From Robiginitomaculum sp. (GTDB lineage: Bacteria; Pseudomonadota; Alphaproteobacteria; Caulobacterales; Maricaulaceae): 64,000 nt of DNA. The DNA is taken from positions 1 through 64,000 of the forward strand of contig JAKIUV010000004.1 of NCBI GenBank assembly GCA_021647375.1, given 5' to 3'. The notes below the pieces were generated by a model. That model was not told where the DNA came from. It saw only the letters and a program-made list of their open reading frames with translations, and searched no databases. Position 1 is the stretch's first letter. Every line of letters begins with the position of its first letter. Both the position numbers and the translations under genes were made by a program. This document shows, piece by piece, positions 7,773 to 16,647 of the stretch.

Positions 7773-8543
7773 TTAACCCGCCAGTTCTTTTTGCATTTGG
7801 CTTTGATACTCAAGCAAGGTCGGCAAATACCGTTCTTTCAGTTCTGATATAGTCATTGCCGAGGCGATATAACGCATGGCAAGTGCGGCCAAAAAATGTC
7901 CGTCGCGCATAATGGGCAGGGCAATGGTGTTGGTCTTACCCGGCTCGTCCGCACGCGGCGAGCGGATATTGAGCGCATAGCCTTGCTCGCGGACATTGGC
8001 CAATAATTGCGACAAGCGTTCGGGCTGCCGCGACAAAACATTGGTGTCGTCTTCGACTTCGCGGCGCAGGGCGCTGACAACAACCTCGCGTTCAAGCTCA
8101 TTACACGCCGCCAGATAAACATGCCCGGACGCGGTGGATAAGATGGGTAGTTTAAGGCCCTCGGAATAGTAGTCCAGCGCCAGCGGGCTATCGTAGTCAG
8201 TGGTAAAGCGCAAAGACATGCGGTTATTACGCGGCGCAATAATGGATATGGGCCATATGACGGTCTTGGCCAGATCAATAGCCAGAGGCTTGACGATTTC
8301 AGAAAGCCAGGCGCTTTCGTAAAATCCAGACGACAGGTTTTTCACCAAGATTGTCAGCCCGTAGCGTCCATCTTGGTCGTCGCGGTACAGATAGCCAATA
8401 GAGCGCAAGTTTTCCAAAATCCGGTAGGTGGTAGTGCGTGGCAAGTCGATTTCCCGCGCCATTTCCGCCACGCTGAGCTTGCGCTTGGTGTTCAGTATTT
8501 TCAGAGCCAGTAAGCCTCTGTGTAATGACCGGATTTTATGCAA
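7773..8543 (-). CDS. IclR family transcriptional regulator
   Basis: A 256-residue protein. The N-terminal winged helix is about residues 8-65, with recognition helix LPRTTTYRILENLRSIGYLY. The C-terminal IclR effector domain contains 'PILSTASGHVYLAACNELER' and a Cys typical of the ligand pocket region. It is transcribed away from the propeller/VOC gene pair at 8713-10136 and probably controls it. The 169-bp divergent gap holds two palindromes (8620-8636 and 8647-8669) suited to binding a dimer or tetramer. The effector is unknown. IclR proteins often respond to aromatic or sugar-acid intermediates. Confidence 0.9.
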   Translation of the reverse strand: MHKIRSLHRGLLALKILNTKRKLSVAEMAREIDLPRTTTYRILENLRSIGYLYRDDQDGRYGLTILVKNLSSGFYESAWLSEIVKPLAIDLAKTVIWPISIIAPRNNRMSLRFTTDYDSPLALDYYSEGLKLPILSTASGHVYLAACNELEREVVVSALRREVEDDTNVLSRQPERLSQLLANVREQGYALNIRSPRADEPGKTNTIALPIMRDGHFLAALAMRYIASAMTISELKERYLPTLLEYQSQMQKELAG

Positions 8544-8619
8544 TGTGGTCTCCCTCAGACTTTTCTATTCTCTCTATAATAGATGTCCAGCAGGTGGACT
8601 GTTAGGAAAACGGCATTAT

Positions 8620-8636
8620 TGACCATTATATGGTCA
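8620..8636. promoter_or_regulatory. Palindrome, candidate IclR operator
   Basis: TGACCATTATATGGTCA has perfect 7-bp arms around TAT and lies between the divergent IclR and propeller genes. The half TGACCATTAT recurs at 8714-8723, overlapping the propeller start codon, 94 bp (about nine helical turns) downstream. Confidence 0.5.
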
Positions 8637-8646
8637 TTGAGATGGC

Positions 8647-8669
8647 AATCAAGCAGAGATGGCTTGATT
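8647..8669. promoter_or_regulatory. Second palindrome in the divergent promoter region
   Basis: AATCAAGC at 8647 and GCTTGATT ending at 8669 form perfect 8-bp arms with a 7-bp spacer, 44 bp before the propeller start. It may be a second operator or a transcript hairpin. Its sequence is unrelated to the palindrome at 8620. Confidence 0.4.
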
Positions 8670-8712
8670 ATAGAGCGGATTTGGGCGCAAATAGTGGTAT
8701 TGGAGAACAAAA

Positions 8713-9642
8713 ATGACCATTATCACCCCCGCAGACCTGACCCCTAACAATATTCAGTCCGTGAAATTAGAAACTGGCGACATATGTGTGGCTGCGACCT
8801 ATGCGGTCGGCGAGCCGGATATTCGGCGCAATTCCGGGGCTGGGCGGGTCTTGGTTTATGATAAAGACCTGAATTTGAAGGGGGCTTTGTGGACGGGCGA
8901 AACTGGCTTGGTTATCGGGGTTGAATATTGCGCCAAGAGTAAAACCCTGTTCGTAAGTGATACCTCAAGCCAGACCGTTAAGCGGTTCTCAAGGGCGGGC
9001 GATTTGCTACCGTCTTTCCCTGAACAACAAGGTAAACCGTTCTCGACCATGGAATTTATGTCGGACGGCTCCCTCGTTATTGGCGAACATATTCACGGCG
9101 ACAAACCGCCCTTTATTGGCAAAGGCGATATTTGTGTTTTTGACAAGGACGGCAAACAATTACGGCGTCATAGCGTTGCCCATGACCCTGGAAAATTCGG
9201 TTTTCATGCCGTCACCAATATGGCGCTTAGCGCTGATGAAAGCACGGCGATTTATCTGTCGGAAACTGGCAAACGTATTATGCAATACGATTTGGCGGGT
9301 GGCGCGCAATTGCCCGACTTATTTGTATTTGGTGATAGCGGCGCGGATGTAGATAAATTCACGGCAGGGATTGCGCGCACAAAAGACGACCATTTGCTCA
9401 TCTCCCATGTCTATAGCGCCAGCCTTTATACCATGGGCGGGGAGCTATTGGCGGAATTTACCGATATTCCGAGAGACCGAGGTTGGGCAGCCCTATGGGC
9501 TTGCAATGACAGCACGTCCTTCCTCATCGGTAACTTTTTCACCGGGCATATGGAAAAACGGAGCCTAGAAAATGGCGCGCTTTTGGGCGCAGTCGAAACC
9601 GGGCTTGTTTATAAGCTCTCCGAAATATGCGAGATAGGCTAG
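8713..9642 (+). CDS. Beta-propeller-like protein (SMP-30/NHL-like), unknown
   Basis: A 309-residue protein made of repeated four-strand blades, each with a pattern like 'VLVYDKDLNLKGALW', 'VKRFSRAGDLLPSF', 'ICVFDKDGKQLRRHSVA' and 'IMQYDLAGGAQLPDLFVFG'. That repetition marks a six-bladed propeller of the lactonase/NHL type. No signal peptide is seen, so it is probably cytosolic. It is the first gene of a two-gene unit with a VOC protein, divergent from an IclR regulator. This setting is typical of a small catabolic or detoxification unit. The substrate is not inferable. Confidence 0.65.
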   Translation: MTIITPADLTPNNIQSVKLETGDICVAATYAVGEPDIRRNSGAGRVLVYDKDLNLKGALWTGETGLVIGVEYCAKSKTLFVSDTSSQTVKRFSRAGDLLPSFPEQQGKPFSTMEFMSDGSLVIGEHIHGDKPPFIGKGDICVFDKDGKQLRRHSVAHDPGKFGFHAVTNMALSADESTAIYLSETGKRIMQYDLAGGAQLPDLFVFGDSGADVDKFTAGIARTKDDHLLISHVYSASLYTMGGELLAEFTDIPRDRGWAALWACNDSTSFLIGNFFTGHMEKRSLENGALLGAVETGLVYKLSEICEIG

Positions 9643-10136
9643 TGCCGGATAAGGGGGCAGTTGCTGGTATTATCAGGCGGACGAGCTTCGTGGTCGCGGA
9701 CGCCGAAGCCATTGCGAATTTCTACCAGCATGTATTTGGCTGGAAACGGTTTTATGATAATGACACCCCGGTTGATGCCCGCTTTCCGCCCTGCGCGCCC
9801 GATGCGGCCTTGGCAAAAATCATTATCCTAAAGGCCAAAGACCCGGACATTGGTATGATCGGCTTTATGGAATATCAGGATTTCAAGCCTGAAGCCTCGA
9901 CCAATAAAGACAAGGCCAGTCTCGGCATTGGTGATCCTATTTTGGTGATTGAAGCGGCGGATATTGACGCGGTTTACGCCAAGGTCAAAACCACGGATGC
10001 GCGTCTGGTCACTGCGCCAATAAAATGGACGGTCAAAGACTATGCTGGCACTGGCCTCATTCACCTTTGCACATTCTCGTTTTTTGACCCCATAGGCACA
10101 TATGTCGAGGTTAATACTAGGTTAGGTCAGACTTAA
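9627..10136 (+). CDS. VOC (glyoxalase/dioxygenase-fold) family protein
   Basis: About 169 residues. The pattern 'RRTSFVVADAEAIANFYQHV' followed by FGW is the first beta-alpha-beta module of VOC proteins. The second half, 'DPILVIEAADIDAVYAKVKT' then 'FSFFDPIGTYVEVN', is the second module, ending in a metal-binding Glu. The ATG at 9627 gives a 16-bp overlap with the propeller gene. A GTG at 9642 that overlaps its stop codon is an alternative start that would remove five residues. Co-transcription with the propeller gene is very likely. Confidence 0.82.
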   Translation: MRDRLVPDKGAVAGIIRRTSFVVADAEAIANFYQHVFGWKRFYDNDTPVDARFPPCAPDAALAKIIILKAKDPDIGMIGFMEYQDFKPEASTNKDKASLGIGDPILVIEAADIDAVYAKVKTTDARLVTAPIKWTVKDYAGTGLIHLCTFSFFDPIGTYVEVNTRLGQT

Positions 10137-10140
10137 AATA

Positions 10141-10365
10141 TAATTATATTTCTTCTCCTTCTCCCATTTTTTATGGGGGAAGTACCCTATTCTTAGAGGG
10201 GGATGGGGGCAGACGCTCTTGCGTCTCAACCATGGTATAGATTATTACGTGAGCTGAGAAGCGCACAAGAGTGCGCGCCTCCTTCGCCCGCCAAGAGGCG
10301 CCCACTCATTCGCGTCACAGGGCATTTGCCCTGCTTTGGCTCAAACCCGTGAAAAACGGAGGAAG
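10141..10365. repeat. Degenerate intergenic repeat region
   Basis: The 237-bp gap before the DUF1499 gene has no convincing gene. Its left part (CTTCTCCC...GGGGGAAGTACCC...GGGGGATGGGGGCAG) resembles the left half of the 3660-3859 element. Its middle part has the hairpin GCGCACAAGAGTGCGC and GCGCCTCC. That sequence matches, in complement, the AGGCGTGCGC...TTGCGC hairpin of the leader repeats at 34062 and 42823. It looks like a patchwork of decayed repeats and may also terminate the convergent transcripts. Confidence 0.5.
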
Positions 10366-10373
10366 GAAAGGTA

Positions 10374-11147
10374 TTAGTTCCCCAATTTATCCCGAAATTT
10401 TCTGATCCGGTTGGCATTTGCACCAATGTCAGAACCGCCGACGCAGCTTACCGAGCGGATGTCTAGAATAGAGCCGCCGCCTTCAGAAGGGCGGATGCGA
10501 ATAATTACATCGTCCTTAAACCCGAACCAGAAACTGCTGTCTGTGGCTTCGATAATACCCGTGTCCTCGGAACTGAAAGCCAGCTTCCAGCCCATGGCAT
10601 TGACTGTCGATAGCGCACGCTTATAGAGGTCTGCGGCTTCGTCCGAAAACACCAATGTGCGCACATCCGGATAAGCTTTAACTTGAGCGGCGGAGACAAG
10701 TTTGTCGCTGTTTCCTATCGTTACCCCGACATAGTCCAGCGAATTGCTACACTGGACGCGCCTGTCAATAATGGCTTGGGTGAAGGTCGGGGGGGTCTGT
10801 GTGTCCGTGGTGATGTCGTGAATGAATGGTAGGTTTCTGGCTTTGGCTTTTATACTTTTACCAAAACCCATGCCAACAACTGGCACGGCGAGGCAGAGTA
10901 GAGCAACCAGCCAGTCTTTGCGCGGCTTGACAACAAATGCCAAAATCAGAGCGATGAGCGCAACACCAAATGCCAGCATCATTAATTTTGGGCCGTAGCC
11001 AACTGTCAATTTACCAAAGCCAAACTTCCAACCCCACAAACCCATCTTGGTGCCGAGCGCTGCGATCACGAAAAATACGGGTGTGAAGACGGTTAGGCCA
11101 ATGGCCGCTTTCATAAAATACGATTTAATTTTTGCTAATTTATCCAT
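10374..11147 (-). CDS. DUF1499 domain membrane protein
   Basis: A 257-residue protein. The N-terminal third has three hydrophobic segments (about 14-34, 52-73 and 79-96). A soluble C-terminal DUF1499 domain follows, with the familiar opening 'PFIHDITTDTQTPPTFTQAI' and a later 'TGIIEATDSSFWFGFKDDVI' then IRIRP. The family is widespread in Alphaproteobacteria and has no settled function. It lies 27 bp after the next minus-strand gene, so the two may be co-transcribed. Confidence 0.85.
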   Translation of the reverse strand: MDKLAKIKSYFMKAAIGLTVFTPVFFVIAALGTKMGLWGWKFGFGKLTVGYGPKLMMLAFGVALIALILAFVVKPRKDWLVALLCLAVPVVGMGFGKSIKAKARNLPFIHDITTDTQTPPTFTQAIIDRRVQCSNSLDYVGVTIGNSDKLVSAAQVKAYPDVRTLVFSDEAADLYKRALSTVNAMGWKLAFSSEDTGIIEATDSSFWFGFKDDVIIRIRPSEGGGSILDIRSVSCVGGSDIGANANRIRKFRDKLGN

Positions 11148-11174
11148 GATAAAACCCCTTTTGGTTTTGTCTGA

Positions 11175-11738
11175 TTAGTTGCTAAAAACCCGCATGATTT
11201 CCGTCCACAAGCCCGGTGCGAGTTTGTTCAGTACAAAAATAGCGATTAGGCTGAAAAGCAGTAAAAACAAAAATCCGCCGCCGCCGCTTCTCGCGTCGCC
11301 GCGTTTTCCCCAACCATCAACGCCTTTATTGCTGACGCGGGTAATACTGGTATTGTTCTGACTGTGGAGCATGGCTTCGATACGGTTGCGTTCTGAGCGG
11401 TCGCGTTGGTCGCGTTTGCGGACACGTGCCATATGGGATTCGGGGAAGGCGTCGCTATTGCTTTTGCCGGAACGCAAGCGTTCTCGGGCTTGCTTACGCG
11501 CTCCGGAATGACCTTGGGCGTCACGTTTGTTTGAAGATTGCCGGGATGATTGTTCCTGGATTTTTTGTTGCAATAATTTTTGAACTTCAGCCCAGTTTTT
11601 TTGTCCGGAACCAGAATTAGAATCAGAACCAGATTGTGGCCCACCTGTTGGTTTTTTCGTTGATTTGCCGCCAACAATATTTTTGAAAATAGGAACAATC
11701 ACAAAAATAAAGATTAGAAAAAATATAAAGCCGTCCAT
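11175..11738 (-). CDS. Protein with two terminal TM helices and a low-complexity linker, unknown
   Basis: A 187-residue protein. A hydrophobic N-terminus (residues 4-20, GFIFFLIFIFVIVPIF) and a hydrophobic C-terminal segment (about 153-175) flank a long hydrophilic middle rich in Ser, Gln, Lys and Arg. The linker includes repeated 'GSDSNSGSGQ' and charged 'RVRKRDQRDRSERNR' stretches. This gives a two-anchor protein with a disordered loop. I do not recognise a family. It is upstream of and probably co-transcribed with the DUF1499 gene. Confidence 0.55.
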   Translation of the reverse strand: MDGFIFFLIFIFVIVPIFKNIVGGKSTKKPTGGPQSGSDSNSGSGQKNWAEVQKLLQQKIQEQSSRQSSNKRDAQGHSGARKQARERLRSGKSNSDAFPESHMARVRKRDQRDRSERNRIEAMLHSQNNTSITRVSNKGVDGWGKRGDARSGGGGFLFLLLFSLIAIFVLNKLAPGLWTEIMRVFSN

Positions 11739-11783
11739 AACCTACTCTCTACTATTTACCGCTACCTTAAGGGTAAAGTCATC

Positions 11784-12428
11784 TTAAGGGTAAAGCCTGC
11801 GCTTTGTCCATGCATTAGAATCAGCGTCTTGTTCGAACAAAAGGCGGTCATGTAGGCGAAACGGACGGTCGCGCCAAAACTCAATTTGCTCCGGTAAAAC
11901 TCGCCAGCCATTCCAGCCGGGCGGCAAAGGCACAGCGGCGCCCGCGAATTTATCCTTGGCCGTGTCTATGGCTTTCTCGAACACATTTCTAGTTTTCATG
12001 GTTTCGGATTGCCGAGATGCCCAAGCACCGATCTGGGAATCGCGTGGTCGGCTTGCGAAATATTTGCCAACTTCTAATTTGGTCAAAGGTTCAACGGTGC
12101 CGCGCACGCGCACTTGGCGCCGTAAAGATTTCCAGTGAAAATTGAGGGCGGCTTTAGGATTATGTTTTAACTGCCCGCCCTTGGCGCTGCCTGCGTGGGA
12201 GTAAAACACAAACCCGCGCTCGTCCACGCCCTTAAGCAAAACCATGCGCACATCGGGTAGGCCGTTTTCATCTACGGTAGCAAGGGCCATTGCGTTCGGA
12301 TCATTTGGCTCGCCGCTTTTAGCCTCCGCCATCCAAGTATCGAAAAGCGTGTAAGGGTTGTCGGCGCGGAACATGCGTTGCGTATTGGCCTTCGCCTGGT
12401 CTTTGTAAATTTTATCAGATTCTTTCAT
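11784..12428 (-). CDS. pdxH: Pyridoxamine 5'-phosphate oxidase
   Basis: 214 residues, the usual PdxH length. Recognisable blocks are 'NAMALATVDENGLPDVRMVL' then LKGVDERGFVFYSH (FMN-binding core), 'ALNFHWKSLRRQVRVRGTVE', 'SRPRDSQIGAWASRQSETM', and the C-terminal 'PEQIEFWRDRPFRLHDRLLF'. It oxidises PNP or PMP to pyridoxal 5'-phosphate in the cytosol. It is divergent from a J-domain gene and near aroC, an order found in other alphaproteobacteria. A TTAACCATG sequence in the divergent gap resembles a CtrA half-site, but this is weak. Confidence 0.95.
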   Translation of the reverse strand: MKESDKIYKDQAKANTQRMFRADNPYTLFDTWMAEAKSGEPNDPNAMALATVDENGLPDVRMVLLKGVDERGFVFYSHAGSAKGGQLKHNPKAALNFHWKSLRRQVRVRGTVEPLTKLEVGKYFASRPRDSQIGAWASRQSETMKTRNVFEKAIDTAKDKFAGAAVPLPPGWNGWRVLPEQIEFWRDRPFRLHDRLLFEQDADSNAWTKRRLYP

Positions 12429-12515
12429 TGTTAACCATGCTTGTTAGTGAGGTGTTTACCATAGGGGGGATAATTATATCTGTCTATAATGGTGGGTGAT
12501 AAAAGGGAGACACAA

Positions 12516-12731
12516 ATGACACGGCATCAGGCAATGATGACATTGGGGCTGAATATGAGTGCGCGTGAGGCCGATATTCGCACGGCGTGGCGCACAAAGG
12601 CAAAATTTTACCACCCCGATAGCCCCTATGGCAGTGTCAGTGCTTTCTTGCAATGCAAACGCGCCTATGAGACCTTAATCCCGCCCGCCCCCCAAACTGT
12701 CCGTGTGCAAGCACGCTCTCGCGCAGTTTAG
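12516..12731 (+). CDS. Small J-domain protein
   Basis: About 71 residues from the ATG at 12516. That start is preferred over the in-frame ATG at 12489 because AAAAGGGAGA lies 6-10 bp before it. The sequence 'GLNMSAREADIRTAWRTKAK' followed by FYHPDSP contains helix II and the HPD motif that stimulates Hsp70 ATPase. Helix III ends with QCKRAYETL. There is no client-binding or zinc domain, so it is a minimal type III J-protein of unknown specificity. It sits between pdxH and aroC. Confidence 0.75.
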   Translation: MTRHQAMMTLGLNMSAREADIRTAWRTKAKFYHPDSPYGSVSAFLQCKRAYETLIPPAPQTVRVQARSRAV

Positions 12732-12788
12732 CTTCACAAGTAAAAGAATTTGCTGGCTTGCGAAGCAAGGGTGCTTTAATCAAGCCCC

Positions 12789-13859
12789 ATGTCACATAAC
12801 ACATTCGGACATATGTTTAGGTTTACCAGCTGGGGCGAGAGCCACGGGCCTGCCATTGGCTGTGTGGTTGATGGGTGTCCGCCGGGGCTTGAGCTGGACG
12901 AAGCTTTCATCCAGACTTTCCTAGATAAGCGCCGCCCCGGTACATCAAAATTTGTCACCCAGCGCCAAGAAGCCGACCAGGTGAAAATATTATCAGGCGT
13001 GTTTGAGGGTCGGACGACGGGCACGCCCATATCCTTGCTCATAGAAAACACCGACCAGCGCTCCCGCGATTATAGCGACATCAAAGATGTTTACCGTCCA
13101 GGTCATGCTGATTTTACTTATGATGCAAAATACGGGTTTCGAGATTATAGAGGCGGTGGGCGCTCCAGTGCGCGCGAAACGGCCATGCGGGTTGCTGCGG
13201 GTGCGGTGGCGCGAAAAGTTCTGGGGGATGATGTTATCATTCGCGGGGCGCTGACCCAAATGGGTAGCAAGATGATTGACGGTGATAATTGGGATTGGGA
13301 CGAAATTGGCAATAATCCGTTCTTTTGCCCGGATAAATCTATGGCCGCTGAATGGGCTAAGTATCTAGACGGTATTCGCAAAGACGGTAATTCCGTCGGG
13401 GCGATTGTTGAAGTGCAAGCGGACGGGGTTCCGGCTGGCTGGGGTGCGCCTGTCTATGCAAAATTGGATACTGAAATCGCTGCCGCGCTGATGTCGATCA
13501 ATGCGGCCAAGGGCGTCGAGATTGGTTCGGGTTTCGCCACGGCCAGCTTTAGCGGCACCGACAATGCCGATGAAATTCGTATGCGGGACGGTAAGCCTAT
13601 ATTCTTGACCAATAATGCAGGCGGTATTTTGGGCGGCATTTCCAACGGTGATACCATTGTCGCGCGTATGGCCATCAAACCAACCTCGTCCATCCTGACG
13701 CCGCGCCAGACCATTACGCGCCAAGGCGAGGAAACAGAAATCCGCACCAAAGGGCGCCACGACCCCTGCGTCGGTATCCGCGCCGTGCCTGTGGCAGAAG
13801 CCATGCTGGCTTGTGTGCTCGCGGATCAGAAATTACGCCATAGAGGGCAAGTTGGATAA
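12789..13859 (+). CDS. aroC: Chorismate synthase
   Basis: 356 residues, the normal length. Diagnostic motifs are [18 protein letters not shown] at the N-terminus, '[20 protein letters not shown]' then [17 protein letters not shown] in the middle, and '[20 protein letters not shown]' near the C-terminus. It converts 5-enolpyruvylshikimate 3-phosphate to chorismate with reduced FMN. Its stop overlaps the start of the next gene (TAATG), so expression is coupled to the DCC protein. Confidence 0.97.
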   Translation: MSHNTFGHMFRFTSWGESHGPAIGCVVDGCPPGLELDEAFIQTFLDKRRPGTSKFVTQRQEADQVKILSGVFEGRTTGTPISLLIENTDQRSRDYSDIKDVYRPGHADFTYDAKYGFRDYRGGGRSSARETAMRVAAGAVARKVLGDDVIIRGALTQMGSKMIDGDNWDWDEIGNNPFFCPDKSMAAEWAKYLDGIRKDGNSVGAIVEVQADGVPAGWGAPVYAKLDTEIAAALMSINAAKGVEIGSGFATASFSGTDNADEIRMRDGKPIFLTNNAGGILGGISNGDTIVARMAIKPTSSILTPRQTITRQGEETEIRTKGRHDPCVGIRAVPVAEAMLACVLADQKLRHRGQVG

Positions 13860-14278
13860 TGCCGGAATATGACGACCGAAACCCGCTCGTGGTTTTTGAC
13901 GGTATTTGTCATTTTTGCTCCCGCTCCATGCGCATTGTCTATAGCCACGAAAAAGATGTCCCAATATATTTCACGCCTACCCAATCTGAATTGGGCAAGG
14001 GTTTACTTGCTAAACACGGCCTTGACCCGGACGACCCAAGCTCGTTTTTATTTCTGTATCAAGGGAAAGCCTGGACATCATCCAGCGCCGTCTTCGCTTT
14101 GGCAAAACTCTTAAAGGGCTGGCCGACATTGGTGCGGTTGTTCTGGATAGTTCCGCGCCCGCTCACAAATTGGGTCTATAAAACTTTCGCCCGTAACCGC
14201 TATAACTGGTTCGGCAAAAGCAAGGTTTGCTTGATACCTACGCCCGATATGAAATCTCGCCTACTGGATATGCCATGA
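13859..14278 (+). CDS. DCC-family thiol-disulfide oxidoreductase-like protein (DUF393)
   Basis: A 139-residue protein that opens with VVFDGICHFCSRSMRIV. This is the DxxCxxC motif that gives the family its name. Further conserved pieces are 'PSSFLFLYQGKAWTSSSAVF' and 'RLFWIVPRPLTNWVYKTFAR' then NRYNWFG. The fold is thioredoxin-like. It overlaps aroC by 1 bp and the next gene by 4 bp, forming a tight aroC-DCC-dehydrogenase unit. The physiological substrate is unknown. Confidence 0.85.
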   Translation: MPEYDDRNPLVVFDGICHFCSRSMRIVYSHEKDVPIYFTPTQSELGKGLLAKHGLDPDDPSSFLFLYQGKAWTSSSAVFALAKLLKGWPTLVRLFWIVPRPLTNWVYKTFARNRYNWFGKSKVCLIPTPDMKSRLLDMP

Positions 14279-15924
14279 GGAAGACGGTTCTCATCATCGG
14301 TGGTTACGGCCAATTTGGCGGGCGTTTGTCGCGGCGCTTGTCGGACATTGCGGATATTACGGTTATGGTTGCTGGGCGTACTTTGCCCAAAGCCGAAGCT
14401 TTGTGCGCGGAGCACGGCGGCAATCTCCGCCCCGTATTTTTTGACAGTCGTGGTGATTTGGATGCGCAGCTTACAGATTTAAAGCCTTGGCTGGTCATAG
14501 ATGCAGCGGGTCCGTTCCAAAGTGTATTTGGCCACGGTTATGAACTGCCCGAGACCTGCATCCGGCACGGCATTCATTATATAGACCTGTCCGATAGCGG
14601 CACCTTTACCCAGGGGATTGGCAAATTGGACGCCAAAGCAAAAGCAGCAGGTGTCACACTCATCAGTGGGGCTAGCTCTGTTCCGGCCTTGTCGTCGGCG
14701 GTGGTAGATGCGGCCAAGCCTCGGCTTGCGCGCATAACCTCTATTGAGGGCGGCATATCTCCCGGCGGGAAAATTGACATTGGTACATCCGTCACCCAAG
14801 CCGTATTGTCCTATTTGGGCAAACCGCTCAAAATATTCAGGGGCGGAGCATGGGCAAGCGAGCTAGGTTATAGCCGCGTTCATGCGCACACAATTGCTTT
14901 AAAGGGCGAAAAGCCTTTGCGCCGGAAATTTGGTTTGTGTGATGCGCCGGATTTATTGTTGTTTCCGGAGCATTATAAAGGGGTTGAGACGGTGCGGTTT
15001 TACGGCTCGCAAGAGCTTTGGCTTATCCATTTCAATATCCGCATTCTGGCATGGTTGCAAAAGCGCGGGATTGTGCGGAATTTGCAAAACCATGCAAAAC
15101 TGTTTAGCTGGATCGGCACAAAGCTTGGCCGATTTGCATCCGAGCGCGGCGGTATGTATATGCGCATTTTGGGGGTTGATGGTGATGGTGCGCCCATAAG
15201 CCAGCATTGGCATCTCATCGCAGAGGACGGCGACGGCCCGTTTATTCCTACTCTAGCCGCAGAAATATTGACACGGCGGTGGTTGGAGGCAGAGCCGACA
15301 GCAGGCGCACGTGCAGCGGTCAGCGAAATTACGCTTAGCGAATTTGAGCATGTGTTTAGCAGCCTAGCTATAAAATCAGAATTTGCAGACATAAAGCCTG
15401 CGCCCTATTTATTCCAGCAAGTGCTGGGTGCAGACTTTGATAAATTGCCTGAAGTTGTTCGCTTTGGCCACGAAGTAAGCAACACGAAAATCATGCATGG
15501 CCGGGTCGATGTGGTGCGCGGCAAGAACCCGTTGGCGCAATTAGCGGCGAGCATTATCGGGTTTGCCAAGACCGGAACCGACAGGCCGATTACGATTTCT
15601 ATGGATGTTAGGGGCGGGCATGAAACATGGATACGGACAATTGACGGTAAGGCTTTTCGCTCGACTTTATCTAAAGGGCCAAAACCTTACGAGATATATG
15701 AACGATTCGGGCCTATAAAATTCAAAATGAAATTCCGTATTGCAGACGAGAGATTACACTATGATATAGTCTCCGCCAAAATGCTCGGTATCCCGTTCCC
15801 TAAATTTTTGCTGCCAAAGTCCATTACCCATGAGCGGGAGCAGGACGGTAAATTCATCTTTGATGTAGAGATACGGTTACCACTGCTTGGCCGTTTGATC
15901 GCATACAAAGGTTGGTTGGCATAA
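14275..15924 (+). CDS. Saccharopine dehydrogenase-like NAD(P)-binding protein with C-terminal DUF4166
   Basis: 549 residues from the ATG at 14275, which overlaps the previous stop (ATGA). Starting there puts the Rossmann motif VLIIGGYGQFGGRLSRRL right at the N-terminus, so the longer upstream in-frame start at 14227 is unlikely. Residues about 1-350 are saccharopine-dehydrogenase-like. The final 190 residues, beginning near 'QVLGADFDKLPEVVRFGHEV', match the DUF4166 pattern. This two-domain architecture is known in bacteria but has no established reaction. It is likely cytosolic and redox-active. Confidence 0.8.
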   Translation: MRKTVLIIGGYGQFGGRLSRRLSDIADITVMVAGRTLPKAEALCAEHGGNLRPVFFDSRGDLDAQLTDLKPWLVIDAAGPFQSVFGHGYELPETCIRHGIHYIDLSDSGTFTQGIGKLDAKAKAAGVTLISGASSVPALSSAVVDAAKPRLARITSIEGGISPGGKIDIGTSVTQAVLSYLGKPLKIFRGGAWASELGYSRVHAHTIALKGEKPLRRKFGLCDAPDLLLFPEHYKGVETVRFYGSQELWLIHFNIRILAWLQKRGIVRNLQNHAKLFSWIGTKLGRFASERGGMYMRILGVDGDGAPISQHWHLIAEDGDGPFIPTLAAEILTRRWLEAEPTAGARAAVSEITLSEFEHVFSSLAIKSEFADIKPAPYLFQQVLGADFDKLPEVVRFGHEVSNTKIMHGRVDVVRGKNPLAQLAASIIGFAKTGTDRPITISMDVRGGHETWIRTIDGKAFRSTLSKGPKPYEIYERFGPIKFKMKFRIADERLHYDIVSAKMLGIPFPKFLLPKSITHEREQDGKFIFDVEIRLPLLGRLIAYKGWLA

Positions 15925-15979
15925 AGCTTCCTTGCCCTGTGAATACTGCAAACACGGTATACTGACAAAACATCTGTTC

Positions 15980-15995
15980 TTAACCGGGTCTTAAC
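15980..15995 (+). promoter_or_regulatory. CtrA-type box
   Basis: TTAACCGGGTCTTAAC matches the CtrA consensus TTAA-N7-TTAA(C) exactly in spacing. It ends 46 bp before the start of the IalB-like gene, a position suitable for CtrA control of that promoter. CtrA is the alphaproteobacterial cell-cycle response regulator. The presence of sciP in the same window shows the circuit exists here. Confidence 0.55.
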
Positions 15996-16041
15996 GCTAA
16001 ACCTTTTTGATAGGGGCTGACTTCTATTAACGGACTTTTCT

Positions 16042-16539
16042 ATGCGTATTTCCAAAACTCTCCTCATTCTCTCGGCGGCTTGTATGTTTGCTACCAATGC
16101 TAGTGCAAAACTGGAAGGCCAGTTTACGGACTGGACGGTTCATTCTAAAGGTTCCGGCGGTGAGAAAATTTGTTATGCGTTGGCCAAGGCTAAATCTAAA
16201 ACGCCGTCTTCGGTTAAGCACGGCGATATATATTTCATGGTTGCCAACTGGAAATCCGGCGCTGCCAAGGAGCAGCCCAGCCTGTTGACCAGTTTTTCTC
16301 TTAAAGCCCAAGTCCCGCCGTCGGCACGTATCGGTAGTTCCCGCATCCCTATGTATGCAGATGGTAGCGAAGCATTTGTCGAGAGCCGTACAGACGAGAA
16401 AAAACTGGTGCGCTCCATGCGCAAAGGCTCGACCATGCGCGTTGATGCGGTCTCGGCGCGCGGCACTCAAATATCTTACGAGTTTTCTTTAAAAGGCATA
16501 ACCGCAGCTCTCGGCAAGGCGCGTAGTGTTTGTAAATAG
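16042..16539 (+). CDS. Invasion-associated locus B (IalB) family periplasmic protein
   Basis: A 165-residue protein with a clear signal peptide (MRISKTLLILSAACMFATNA, cleavage after SAK or ASA). The family pattern follows: 'GQFTDWTVHS', 'KICYALAKAKSK', 'YFMVANWKSGAAKEQPSL' and a terminal 'GITAALGKARSVC'. Two cysteines (in KICYA and SVC) are positioned to form a disulfide. IalB-like proteins are common in the alphaproteobacterial periplasm and, apart from Bartonella, have no defined role. A CtrA-type box lies just upstream. Confidence 0.8.
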   Translation: MRISKTLLILSAACMFATNASAKLEGQFTDWTVHSKGSGGEKICYALAKAKSKTPSSVKHGDIYFMVANWKSGAAKEQPSLLTSFSLKAQVPPSARIGSSRIPMYADGSEAFVESRTDEKKLVRSMRKGSTMRVDAVSARGTQISYEFSLKGITAALGKARSVCK

Positions 16540-16647
16540 GGGCGAGCATACGTCCAAACACCCTTCCCATAATAACAACGGGCGTCTCAAAAAATATCAC
16601 GCTCTAAAAATGTCATTTTATGTGCAATTAATTCAAGGGGAATAGCT

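Noticed and set aside
12430..12446. CtrA box in the pdxH/J-domain gap
   Set aside because: TTAACCATG is a good half-site, but the second half is at N9 rather than N7 and reads TTAG, so it was only mentioned under pdxH.
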